Notes: a model not told the origin generated them from the sequence alone. A stretch of DNA of 64,000 nt from CAVUPF01 sp963777915 (GCA_963777915.1 CAVZSH010000005.1:434001-498000), one strand, 5' to 3'; positions 24,055 to 31,518 are shown, counted from the stretch's first letter. Translations and numbers: made by a program.

Positions 24055-24083
24055 GGTCAGGACCGGCGCTGCCGGTCCTGACC
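24055..24083 (-). other. Intercistronic perfect hairpin between tasA-like and sipW
   Basis: GGTCAGGACCGGC, loop of 3, GCCGGTCCTGACC: a perfect 13-bp inverted repeat between the fibre gene and the peptidase gene. No T run follows on the minus strand, so it is more likely an mRNA stabiliser or partial attenuator keeping the peptidase below the fibre subunit than a full terminator. Confidence 0.6.
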
Positions 24084-24111
24084 CCCCATCCGGGAGCTGC
24101 CACTACCGTTT

Positions 24112-24681
24112 TTAGGACGTGGCATCCCATTCGTAGCCGACGCTCATCGACGATCCCTTGTAGGCGTTGTCCCCGGTCGTCAGGGACGCCGGAGTGCCGC
24201 CTTCGGGGAAGGTCGTCGTGAACTTGTAGGTACGCGCTTCGCCTGCGGCGAATTTGCCGAGCGATTGCGTACCCATTGCGCCGACCTTGCCCGAGTACAC
24301 GGTGACCGGCGACGACGCATTGGTCACGTCCTGGATCGAGAGTTCCAGCAAGCCCGAGAGCTGGCCGCCATTGGCGCCCGGCGTATCGGTGAGGCTGGTC
24401 TTCGAGAGGGAGAACGTGCCAGGCACGTTGCCGCTGTTGGTGATGACCACCGTGCCGTTGGTAGAGGTACCCGGCACCATGTTCGATGCGGTCAGCACCG
24501 CCGCGCCTTCCTTGGAATTGGACTGCGCGAGGTTGCCTGCGCTGAACGTGTTTGCGGGGTTCGCGGACTTCGAGGTGAAGCTCGCGCCTGATCCAACGAC
24601 CACGCCGACTGCCAAGAGCGCGACAAGCAACGCTCCCAGCAAATGGCGAGGACTCGAGAGGATCACGGAGATGCGAGACAT
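24112..24681 (-). CDS. TasA/camelysin-like secreted fibre protein, riboswitch-controlled
   Basis: 189 residues from ATG 24681, preceded by a strong GAAGGAGG site 6 nt away. The frame stays open upstream to 24813, but that part is the riboswitch and should not be translated. Signal helix LLGALLVALLAVGVVVGS, then GASFTSKSANPANTFSAGNLAQSNS, close to its paralogue at 22922. The beta-rich body has NMVPGTSTNGTVVITNSGNVPGTFSL and KFAAGEARTYKFTTTFPEGG. First gene after the c-di-GMP aptamer and probably the major fibre subunit (inference). Confidence 0.78.
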   Translation of the reverse strand: MSRISVILSSPRHLLGALLVALLAVGVVVGSGASFTSKSANPANTFSAGNLAQSNSKEGAAVLTASNMVPGTSTNGTVVITNSGNVPGTFSLSKTSLTDTPGANGGQLSGLLELSIQDVTNASSPVTVYSGKVGAMGTQSLGKFAAGEARTYKFTTTFPEGGTPASLTTGDNAYKGSSMSVGYEWDATS

Positions 24682-24715
24682 AAGTGCCTCCTTCGGGGCT
24701 TGATTTATTGGCTCC

Positions 24716-24803
24716 GAAAGCGGCAGCCGAGCTACCTCGACTCGCGTCGAGACCTCTAGCTTTGCGTCGCCGCCTCGCGGCGGGTTTGCCTTGAATCGCT
24801 TCC
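24716..24803 (-). ncRNA. c-di-GMP-I (GEMM) riboswitch aptamer
   Basis: Read on the minus strand, the 88-nt element has every conserved GEMM-I block in order. GGCAAACC is at 24790-24783, GACGCAAAGC at 24768-24759 and GGTAGCTCGGCTGCCG at 24736-24721. Stem P1 pairs GGAAGCG with CGCTTTC, P2 is CCGCC-GCGA-GGCGG and P3 is CTCGAC-GCGA-GTCGAG, both with GNRA tetraloops. It ends 34 nt before the tasA-like ATG. A competing GGCT/AGCC hairpin can form across the 3' P1 strand. No terminator is seen, so control of translation is likely. c-di-GMP versus cGAMP specificity needs an alignment; the neighbouring genes favour c-di-GMP. Confidence 0.88.
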
Positions 24804-24907
24804 ATGCACTCACCTGATCGGCACGGCCAAGTCGAGCGCTGAGAAGGATCAGACCGCCGTTTAGGTAGATGCCCGCAGACCTTCTCCGTAGGGTCCCGAA
24901 AGGGGAC

Positions 24908-25429
24908 TTAGGCGGCGTTCCAGGTGAAGGCGGCGTTCAGAGAGGAACCCTCGACTCCGTTGCCGACGCCAGCCGGAAGGGTGGCGGTGAAGCGGTAGGC
25001 GCGCTGGGCTCCGGCGGGGATGCTGCCGAGTCTGAGGCTGGGCATTGCGGACAGCGGTCCGGTGTAGATCGGCGCGACCTCAGAGCCGGCCGGCTCGACC
25101 CGCAGGACTAGGGCGCCCGACAGCGGGGTCCCGCCTGGAGCGACTCGATCCGTGATGTGAGGGGAGAGGCTGAAGTGAGCGGGTGCCGAGCCGTCGTTGG
25201 CTACGTGGATCGTCGCGGAGCGGCTCTGCCCTGGGATCATCCCCGAGGCCGAGAGCTGCGCGCCGCCGCGCGAGGCGGCCGCGACCAGCGGTCCGGAGGA
25301 GAAGACCTGGATCGGTTCGACCCCTGCGCCCCGCGCACCGCCGCCGAAGGCGACGGGTAGGGCGACGGCGAGGATGCCGAAAGCTAGGAGCACGGAGAGG
25401 GTCGAGCGCAGCCACCACGCCGGTCCCAT
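24908..25429 (-). CDS. TasA-like secreted protein upstream of the riboswitch
   Basis: About 173 residues from ATG 25429 (MGPAWWLRSTLSVLLAFGIL); an upstream ATG at 25489 would add 20 non-hydrophobic residues before the signal helix. After the signal comes SSGPLVAAASRGGAQLSASGMIPGQSRSATIHVANDGSAPAHFSLSPHI and SIPAGAQRAYRFTATLPAG, matching the TasA-like paralogues, but the (A/S)FTS motif is missing. It lies ahead of the aptamer and so is not under it unless transcripts read through. Possibly a fibre anchor or chaperone (inference). Confidence 0.68.
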   Translation of the reverse strand: MGPAWWLRSTLSVLLAFGILAVALPVAFGGGARGAGVEPIQVFSSGPLVAAASRGGAQLSASGMIPGQSRSATIHVANDGSAPAHFSLSPHITDRVAPGGTPLSGALVLRVEPAGSEVAPIYTGPLSAMPSLRLGSIPAGAQRAYRFTATLPAGVGNGVEGSSLNAAFTWNAA

Positions 25430-25757
25430 GGTGCCTCTGCTGGCGGGTGGGGGGGCGGCGAATGTTGCGGCGAATGCGCTCACTCCCATCCATCGGCAAA
25501 GACAGGGTGACCTGGCGCTGCGACCACCTCCGCGGACCTATGTCCTATCGAACCTTGTTGAGCAGGGCAGAGTCCGGCCGATCGGTATACGCGGGCAGCC
25601 TGTTCCACAGAAAAGTTCACGGTAGAAGAGGATGAGAGTGACAAGGCACAGCGGCCAAGCCGGTCGGTCCCAGGACACCCAGCGAAATCGTCGCGAAGGG
25701 CAGCAGCCGCCGGCATCGCGAAACAGACATTTTGGCCGCCTTTCTTGACTCCAGGAC

Positions 25758-26090
25758 CGAATAGGCGGCTTCAAGGCGCACCGACTTCGTGTAAGCCTGA
25801 GTCGACAGTGAGCTTGACCCAGATACGCCACTCGGTGGACGTGTGCGAACTGCGTTTTCGCTCTTCTAGGAACCGCGCTTGGCCTGGAGCATGGCGCCGT
25901 CGGCGCGCTCGATGAGGGTCACGAGGGTGTCGGCGGCTTCGAGCGCCGCGACGCCGGCGCTGATCGATATGCCGGGATGGGACTTGACCAGGTCCAGGCG
26001 AGCCTCCTCGACGCGCTGTTGGGCGCCTTCGAGGACCGAGCAGGCGATCGAGCAGACGAACTCGTCGCCTCCCCAGCGGACGATTGGATC
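25758..26090. repeat. GGDEF 3'-end repeat, copy A
   Basis: The end of the GGDEF gene and its downstream 100 bp, present again in partial form at 31261-31506. This is the complete copy. Confidence 0.75.
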
Positions 26091-26918
26091 GTAGGGGCGA
26101 AGTCTCGCCTTCAGCGCGGCAAAGACCTCGCGCAGCACCTCGTCGCCGGCAGGGTGGCCATAGCGGTCGTTGGTCTGCTTCAGCTCGTCGACGTCGATGA
26201 AGGCGAGCACCAGTTTCCCGCGCGATCGCCGGGCACGCTCGATCTCGTGCTGCAGGAGGATCTCCCCGATTCCTCGGCGGTAGGCGCCGGTCAGCTCGTC
26301 GAGGTGGGAGCGCTCGATCTCGCGGTGCAACAGATCGCGATCGCGGGCAGCCGCCTCACGGTCCTTTGCCGCTCGCTCGCGATCGGCCGCCGCCCGTGCC
26401 CGCGTGGCAGCTGCCCTAATTCGCACTGCAGTGGCAGCCTCGAGCGCTGCCATGGCGTGAGGGTCGGCATCGCCAACCTCCCGGGAGAGCCGCTCAGCCT
26501 CATGATCGGCCATCTCAGCTGCCCTATCGCGCTCCTCGGCTGTTTGGTCCCGATCGCGGGCAACGTCATCGCGGCGCTTTGCCTGCTCGGCGCGCTCGGT
26601 TGCGACCTGGGCCCGCAACGCTCCTGATACGCCGCGGGCGACGGTGTCCTCTTCCCGCTCGGCCCGTGCCTCCTTGTGCGTGTATAGCAATGCCGCATCG
26701 CCGGATGGGTGAGCCCTTAGCTCCCGATCGGCTGCGGCCTGATCGCGATCGGAGGCTTTCTGATCGGCCTCTGCTGCGCCTTGGTCGCGTTCGGAGAAGC
26801 CCTGGTCCGCATCGGAGGCCGTCTGATCCGCGTCAGCCGCCGTCTGGTCGGCACCTGAAGCAGCTTGATTGGCGTCCTGTCTGGCGGCACGCCGCCACCG
26901 CCAAGGAATCGGGGACAT
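25866..26918 (-). CDS. Diguanylate cyclase (GGDEF) with long heptad-repeat N-terminus
   Basis: 350 residues. The C-terminal GGDEF domain (from about 203) has SHLDELTGAYRR, IDVDELKQTNDRYGHPAGDEVL and RWGGDEF (283-287). The inhibitory I-site RPYD is exactly five residues upstream (274-277). So it should make c-di-GMP with product inhibition. Residues 15-65 are seven-residue repeats of the type AxDADQx, continued by Asp/Arg/Ala-rich coiled coil to about 200; there is no membrane segment. This N-terminus probably oligomerises or senses. It sits upstream of the fibre genes, same strand. Confidence 0.9.
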   Translation of the reverse strand: MSPIPWRWRRAARQDANQAASGADQTAADADQTASDADQGFSERDQGAAEADQKASDRDQAAADRELRAHPSGDAALLYTHKEARAEREEDTVARGVSGALRAQVATERAEQAKRRDDVARDRDQTAEERDRAAEMADHEAERLSREVGDADPHAMAALEAATAVRIRAAATRARAAADRERAAKDREAAARDRDLLHREIERSHLDELTGAYRRGIGEILLQHEIERARRSRGKLVLAFIDVDELKQTNDRYGHPAGDEVLREVFAALKARLRPYDPIVRWGGDEFVCSIACSVLEGAQQRVEEARLDLVKSHPGISISAGVAALEAADTLVTLIERADGAMLQAKRGS

Positions 26919-27075
26919 TGCTGTGCCTTACCTGAGTTGAAACTTTTGCGACGTCAAGTTGCTAAGGGTAGGCTGTTTAATAGAACCCTCCCGAGACTAA
27001 CACCGGGAGTTCATCTCTGGTGGATGGTGTCGGTCGCCGTGACGATGCTCCTATTGAGAAAGCTGTTGGTCCTAG

Positions 27076-28392
27076 GTGAAAGCGCAATTCTCGAATCTCG
27101 GCAATGGTCAGCACCGGCGCGAGATCGACCGGGCGGCGGAAGGGATCGCATGGGCCTATGGCGACGCTTTGCGGGTGGCCGACGGCGGCGCGGCGGAGGG
27201 AATCGCGCTTGAGTGCCTGCGAGAGGGAATGAGCGTCGAGACGCTCTACGCGCGCGTGATCGCACCGGCGATGTGGCGAATCGGCTGGCTCTGGAAGGAG
27301 GGCGCGATTACCGTGGCGGATGAGCACCTCGCCACCGCGCTCACCCATCGTGTGATGGCGAGCGTCTACGGGTCGAGCATCAGCCGCGCGGCGGCCAAGC
27401 CCGGAAGGCTCCTGCTGGCCGCGGTGCAGGGCGAGCACCATGCCCTCGGCCTGAGGATGGCGGGCGACGTGCTGGAACTGGGGGGCTACGAGGCGATCTA
27501 CCTCGGCGCCGACGTCCCACTCGATGCTCTGGTGTCCACTATCGCTTCGCGTCAGCCAGACATCGTCGGTCTCTCCAGCACCCTCACGCTCAACCGCTCC
27601 TCGGTCGAGTTCGCGGCCTCGGTGCTGGAGGAGACTTTTCCCGACATCCCGATCGTCCTTGGGGGACAAGAAGCGCCGGATGGCATTGTGCGTGAGAACC
27701 GAGTGATTCACGCCCAGAACGTCGAGGGGCTCGTGACGCTGGTGGGGGGTCTGTTGGCCGAGCCGGGAGGCGTGTCAACGCATCGGGGAGACTGCCCGGC
27801 GGTGCAGTCAGACCTTCCGCTCGGCTCTCCTGCCGATTCCTCGGAGGGGCGCCTGCTTGAAGTCGCTGCGGACACCGCCGAGCTCGCTCGCAGTCAAGCT
27901 CGCATGGCCCATTCCTACAAACGCCTTGCCTATGAGGACTCGATCACGAAGGGAGCGAATCGTCGTGCCTTTGACGATCGTCTGGCGCTTCTCAAGGACT
28001 CCCCCGATGCCGCCCCTGTGGCGATGCTGATGCTCGACTTGGACGGCTTCAAGCAGGTCAATGACACCTTCGGCCACGCGGCTGGCGACAGGGTTCTGCG
28101 CGAGGTTGCCGGGGCGATTGAGGCGTGCCTTCGCGAGGGGGACTTCGCCGCCCGTCTCGGCGGGGACGAGTTCGGCCTGATGCTTCCACACACCGACATC
28201 GCGGAGGCAGAGGAGGTCGCGGCTCGAGTGCTCGCCGCAATCGGTGTGGCGGGCGAGGCGTCTGTGACGGCGACGATCGGCATCGCAGCCCTGGGCAAGG
28301 ATCCTCGACACACGATGCTTGAAGCCGACCTGGCTCTCTACGGCGCCAAGACGGCCGGCGGGAACCAGTTCGGAGTGACCGGTCGAGCGTGA
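27076..28392 (+). CDS. B12-binding (CarH/LitR-type) sensor fused to GGDEF cyclase
   Basis: 438 residues. Residues about 15-100 form the four-helix B12-binding cap with W73-x9-E83-H84 (WKEGAITVADEH), the Wx9EH signature of adenosylcobalamin photoreceptors. Residues 110-230 are the Rossmann B12 domain, with E120-H121-H122-A-L-G125, giving the lower-ligand His122 of the (D/E)xHxxG motif. A linker (about 255-285) leads to GGDEF: LDLDGFKQVNDTFGHAAGD, I-site REGD (353-356), LGGDEF (361-366). So cobalamin, and possibly light, is likely to set c-di-GMP output. GTG start, weak ribosome site. Divergent from the heptad-repeat cyclase. Confidence 0.88.
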   Translation: MKAQFSNLGNGQHRREIDRAAEGIAWAYGDALRVADGGAAEGIALECLREGMSVETLYARVIAPAMWRIGWLWKEGAITVADEHLATALTHRVMASVYGSSISRAAAKPGRLLLAAVQGEHHALGLRMAGDVLELGGYEAIYLGADVPLDALVSTIASRQPDIVGLSSTLTLNRSSVEFAASVLEETFPDIPIVLGGQEAPDGIVRENRVIHAQNVEGLVTLVGGLLAEPGGVSTHRGDCPAVQSDLPLGSPADSSEGRLLEVAADTAELARSQARMAHSYKRLAYEDSITKGANRRAFDDRLALLKDSPDAAPVAMLMLDLDGFKQVNDTFGHAAGDRVLREVAGAIEACLREGDFAARLGGDEFGLMLPHTDIAEAEEVAARVLAAIGVAGEASVTATIGIAALGKDPRHTMLEADLALYGAKTAGGNQFGVTGRA

Positions 28393-28638
28393 GGCTCGAT
28401 CATGTCGCCAGTCGCAGTCGCCGCCGCGATTCAGCGACCGCCCGCGGCCGATGAGCGACAGGCACCGCGATCTGCCGGTTGGAGCGATCGGGGACGGCTC
28501 ACCTTGAAGTCGAGCAAAGCGGTCTGTCGAAGCCGCCCGCGAGCATCCTTGTTGCGAACCACCGGCGCCGACTCCATGACCGCGTCCGCCGCACGCTCGC
28601 GCCTGCAGATCCGACGTCGGCCCGCTACCGCCAGACGA

Positions 28639-29412
28639 TCAGCCACGGAGAGAAAGCGCCTCTTCGCGATGATCGAGCAGAACACCCGCGATCTGAGGGT
28701 CGAAGTGGGTTCCCTGTTCCTCCTCAATCACCGCGATCGTCTCGGCGGGCGCCAACGCGGGTCGGTAGCAGCGGTCGCTGAGCAGCGCGTCGAAGACATC
28801 GGCGACCGCGGCGATTCGTCCTTCGAGAGGAATTCCTTCGCCGGCCAATCCCTGAGGGTAGCCCGTGCCGTCATAGCGCTCGTGATGGGTGAGGGCGATC
28901 ATGGCGGCGATGCGCAACAGCTCGCTCTCGGAGTTCGCGAGGATCTCGTGGCCGATCACTGCGTGGCGCTCCATCTCCGTGCGCTCATCGTCGGTCAGGG
29001 CCCCCGGCTTGCGGAGGATCTCGTCCGAAGTACCGATCTTTCCGACGTCGTGCATGGGAGCGGCGAGGCACAAGAGGTCGACCCGATCAGGGTCGAGGCC
29101 CAGGTGGCTCCCCAGCAGGACGGCAATCGCCGCCATCCGGTTGACGTGTTCCCCGGTGGAGGAGTCGTGAAGCTCGATCGCCTTGGCGAGCCGCTCGACC
29201 GTCTCCTGACGAGACAGACGTAGCTCGTTGATCGCCCGCTGGTTGGATGCCGACAATTCGTCACGTAGTTGCAGCGTCTCCTCCCGATCGCCGCGCAGCA
29301 GATTCCGACGGGCCTGGTTTGGGCTGCTGGCCTCAGGCGTCGCCAGTTTTCTACCACTGCCTCGAACGAGACGTTCGAAGGTGGAGCGGATCATGCCTTG
29401 ACTTGACTGCAT
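28639..29412 (-). CDS. HD-GYP cyclic-di-GMP phosphodiesterase
   Basis: 257 residues. An N-terminal coiled coil (about 35-75) leads into an HD-GYP domain: HDSSTGEHVNRMA, metal-binding HD at 121-122 (HDVGKIG), H150 and H155, THHERYDGTGYP (GYP at 184-186) and AAVADVFDAL. All expected metal ligands are present, so it should hydrolyse c-di-GMP. It converges on the B12-GGDEF gene; with the two cyclases it makes a complete synthesis/degradation set next to the riboswitch. Confidence 0.88.
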   Translation of the reverse strand: MQSSQGMIRSTFERLVRGSGRKLATPEASSPNQARRNLLRGDREETLQLRDELSASNQRAINELRLSRQETVERLAKAIELHDSSTGEHVNRMAAIAVLLGSHLGLDPDRVDLLCLAAPMHDVGKIGTSDEILRKPGALTDDERTEMERHAVIGHEILANSESELLRIAAMIALTHHERYDGTGYPQGLAGEGIPLEGRIAAVADVFDALLSDRCYRPALAPAETIAVIEEEQGTHFDPQIAGVLLDHREEALSLRG

Positions 29413-29732
29413 GGGTCTCGGGCAGTGCTCACCGGGGCGCCTCTCGAAGCGGTTGTTCAGTTCAACCTACGAATAATAACAAGAATCTGAGCAGTGAACT
29501 CAAAGCGGTGGACTGGCCATCAAGGGTCGAGCAACGGCCCCCGATGGGTCGTTGAAGAGAGCCGCTGGAATTCGCTGTGAGGTCGAGGTGCTGAGCTGAG
29601 GCAAGAACGTGAAGGTCACGGGCTCGGGGCAAGCCGACCATCGCTCAGATTTTCGTCTCGGTTTCGTTCCCTATGACGTTCCCTACGAATCGATCAAGGC
29701 TCCTGGAGAAGTGGTTTAACGGCTATGCCGCA
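29413..29732 (+). other. Intergenic, island right edge
   Basis: 320 bp without a gene. It holds two CGTTCCCTA elements (29665-29673, 29677-29685) 12 bp apart, matching a pair at 21891/21902 near the other end, and a D-arm-like sequence (GTGGTTTAACGGCTATGCC) fused to the tRNA-Trp 3' half that does not complete a cloverleaf. Confidence 0.4.
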
Positions 29733-29843
29733 GTCTCCAAAACCGGGGATTCCAGGTTCGAGTCCTGGCTGCCCCGTTTGTAAACCCGCTTCCGATGCGG
29801 GTTTGAGGGACATTCTGGCCACATTCTCGGGGACTAAAGCACC
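29733..29843 (+). repeat. attR-like repeat: tRNA-Trp 3' half fragment
   Basis: 44 nt identical to the tRNA-Trp anticodon loop through acceptor 3' strand, then about 67 nt of close similarity including the terminator. The 5' acceptor strand before it (TCCTGGA) cannot pair with CTGCCCC, so this is a tRNA fragment, not a gene. Confidence 0.8.
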
Positions 29844-29861
29844 CCGCTGCCAGGAGTGCCA

Positions 29862-30761
29862 TCAACCCTTTTCCTCCGCGAGCGCTCGCCGCAGCGCCTC
29901 GTCAAAGGACTCCGGCGAGATGTCGAACGGTTCGGCCCCGCTGGGGTCGGTGACGACGGTGGCGGTGGTCAGGCCCTCGACGAGCGGCCGCGCAACCTTC
30001 ACGTCGACCGGCGTCACCAGACCAAGCCAAAGTGCCGACAGCCACGGCGTGATGAAGGGGACCGGGAGCTTTCGCCGCGGCCGCTTCCCCATCGCGATCG
30101 CCATCCGATCCAGCATCTCCGAATAGGAGAGCACGTCGGGGCCGCCGATCTGGACTTCCCGGCCCTCTGACTCGGGCACTTCGGGAGCGCACAGCAGATA
30201 CTCGATCGTCGCGTCGATGCCGATCGGCTGCGTGTCTATACGCAGCCAGCTGGGGGCGATCATCACCGGCAACCGCCCTACCAGATAGCGCAGGGTCCGG
30301 TAGGACTCGCTGCCGGCGCCGACGACCATCGCCGCGCGAAAGTAGGTGAGAGGAGGACCCTCGGCGGCGAGGATCCGTGCGGTCTCGTGGCGGCTGCGCA
30401 GGTGCTTTGATTTGCTCTCATCGCCGAGCCCTCCGAGATAGATAATGCGTTTGACGCCTTCGCGTCTGGCCAGGCGGGCGAAGTTCAGCGCCCCGATCCG
30501 CTCTCGCTCGGCGAACCCCTCACCCCCGGCCATCGCGTGGACGAGGTAGTAGGCGGCCTCGACGTCCCTCGCCGCGCCCACGAGGCTCTCTGCGTCAGTG
30601 ACATCTCCCACATGGATGTCCAGACCCGCTGCCTCGAGCGAGCCGGCTTTCGAGCGGTCGCGAGCCAGGCAGCGGACGGAGACCCCTGCGTCTCCCAGCG
30701 AGGTGGCAAGTCGGGCGCCGATGAAGCCCGTGGCCCCGGCGATGAGAGTGCTTTCCGCGAT
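29862..30761 (-). CDS. NmrA-like NAD(P)-binding protein, no canonical start codon
   Basis: About 299 residues of an extended-SDR/NmrA fold. The Rossmann motif GATGFIGARLATSLGDAGVSVRCLARD is encoded at the 5' end, followed by DVTDAESLVGAARDVEAAYYLVHAM and RIIYLGGLGDESKSKHLRSRHETARIL. Between an in-frame TAG (30765-30767) and the Rossmann motif there is no ATG, GTG or TTG; only ATC codons (30759-30761 or 30741-30743). A standard caller would start at GTG 30611 and lose the cofactor motif. It is either initiated at a rare ATC, or inactivated at its start. Divergent from the SRPBCC gene. Confidence 0.7.
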   Translation of the reverse strand: MAESTLIAGATGFIGARLATSLGDAGVSVRCLARDRSKAGSLEAAGLDIHVGDVTDAESLVGAARDVEAAYYLVHAMAGGEGFAERERIGALNFARLARREGVKRIIYLGGLGDESKSKHLRSRHETARILAAEGPPLTYFRAAMVVGAGSESYRTLRYLVGRLPVMIAPSWLRIDTQPIGIDATIEYLLCAPEVPESEGREVQIGGPDVLSYSEMLDRMAIAMGKRPRRKLPVPFITPWLSALWLGLVTPVDVKVARPLVEGLTTATVVTDPSGAEPFDISPESFDEALRRALAEEKG

Positions 30762-30805
30762 CTCCTAAAGGTAGCCCGATTAAACTGAACTGCAAGACTG
30801 GGGCT

Positions 30806-31267
30806 GTGTCCGTACACGTCCTCGAGCGCAGTCAACGGGTCGAGGTATCGGTCGAGCAGGCATTCGACTTCTATGTGGACGCCCGCAACTTGGAGCCGAT
30901 GACCCCGCCCTGGCTCCACTTCGAGGTGATTACGCCGGCCGATGTAGCGATGCGGCCGGGCACGTTGCTCGACTACAAGCTTAAGCTGCACGGAGTGCCG
31001 GTGCGCTGGCAGACCCGGATCGAGACCTGGGAAGCGCCGGCGCGCTTCGTCGACACCCAGGTCAAGGGTCCCTATTCCCTCTGGGAGCACACCCACCTGT
31101 TCGAGACGGACGGTGAGGCCGCCACCGTCATCCACGACCGCGTTCGCTACGCGATTCCGCTGGGGCCGCTCGGCGGGCTCGCGCACCTCCTCTTCGTCCG
31201 CCGCGATCTCGAGCGGATCTTCGACTACCGTGGCGAGGCCGTCTCCAAGCGTCTCGTCCTCGAATAG
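30806..31267 (+). CDS. SRPBCC-family ligand-binding protein
   Basis: 153 residues of the START/polyketide-cyclase fold: HVLERSQRVEVSVEQAFDFYVDARNLEPMTPPWLHFEV at the start, VRWQTRIETWEAPARFVDTQVKGPYSLWEHTHLFE in the middle, DRVRYAIPLGPLGGLAHLLFVRRDLERIFDYR at the end. These proteins bind hydrophobic ligands in a deep cavity. It is often found beside NmrA/SDR proteins, as here. GTG start. Its stop codon begins the second copy of the GGDEF-end repeat. Confidence 0.82.
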   Translation: MSVHVLERSQRVEVSVEQAFDFYVDARNLEPMTPPWLHFEVITPADVAMRPGTLLDYKLKLHGVPVRWQTRIETWEAPARFVDTQVKGPYSLWEHTHLFETDGEAATVIHDRVRYAIPLGPLGGLAHLLFVRRDLERIFDYRGEAVSKRLVLE

Positions 31268-31506
31268 GCAGGCTCAAAGGCGCACCGATTTCGTGCAGGC
31301 CTGAGTCGACGGTGAGCTTGACCCAGATATGCCACTCGGTGGTGCGAACTGCGCTTTCGCTCTGATCGATATGCCGCGATGGGACTTGACCAGGTCCAGG
31401 CGAGCCTCCTCAACGCGCTGCCGGACGCCCTTGAGGACCGAGCAGGCGATCGAGCAGGCGATCGAGCAGGCGAACTCGTCGCCTCCCCATCGGACGATTC
31501 GGATCC
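31261..31506. repeat. GGDEF 3'-end repeat, copy B (degenerate)
   Basis: About 246 bp matching 25758-26090 in the same order and orientation, with about 97 bp (25865-25961) missing and scattered substitutions. A 12-bp unit (GCGATCGAGCAG) is expanded to tandem copies. It codes for nothing intact. It lies about 1.4 kb outside the right end of the tRNA-Trp island. Confidence 0.75.
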
Positions 31507-31518
31507 GCGATCGCCTCG

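Larger units (their letters stand above)
21680..29843. mobile_element. Putative decayed genomic island in tRNA-Trp
   Basis: An 8-kb segment bounded by the intact tRNA-Trp and by a 111-bp direct repeat of its 3' half plus terminator. Just inside each boundary are paired CGTTCCCTA-type elements (21891-21899 with 21902-21910; 29665-29673 with 29677-29685) like the arm sites of a tyrosine integrase. Cargo is the TasA/SipW operon, two GGDEF proteins and an HD-GYP protein. No integrase is present, so it is immobile today, or the boundaries arose from two nested events. Confidence 0.5.

Noticed and set aside
26800..26880. Short tandem repeats that might be a CRISPR-like array
   Set aside because: They are codon-level heptad repeats inside the GGDEF gene, without uniform repeats and unique spacers. 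No CRISPR array was seen in the window.
29724..29776. A second tRNA-Trp gene
   Set aside because: The 5' acceptor strand does not pair with CTGCCCC, so only the 3' half is tRNA-derived.
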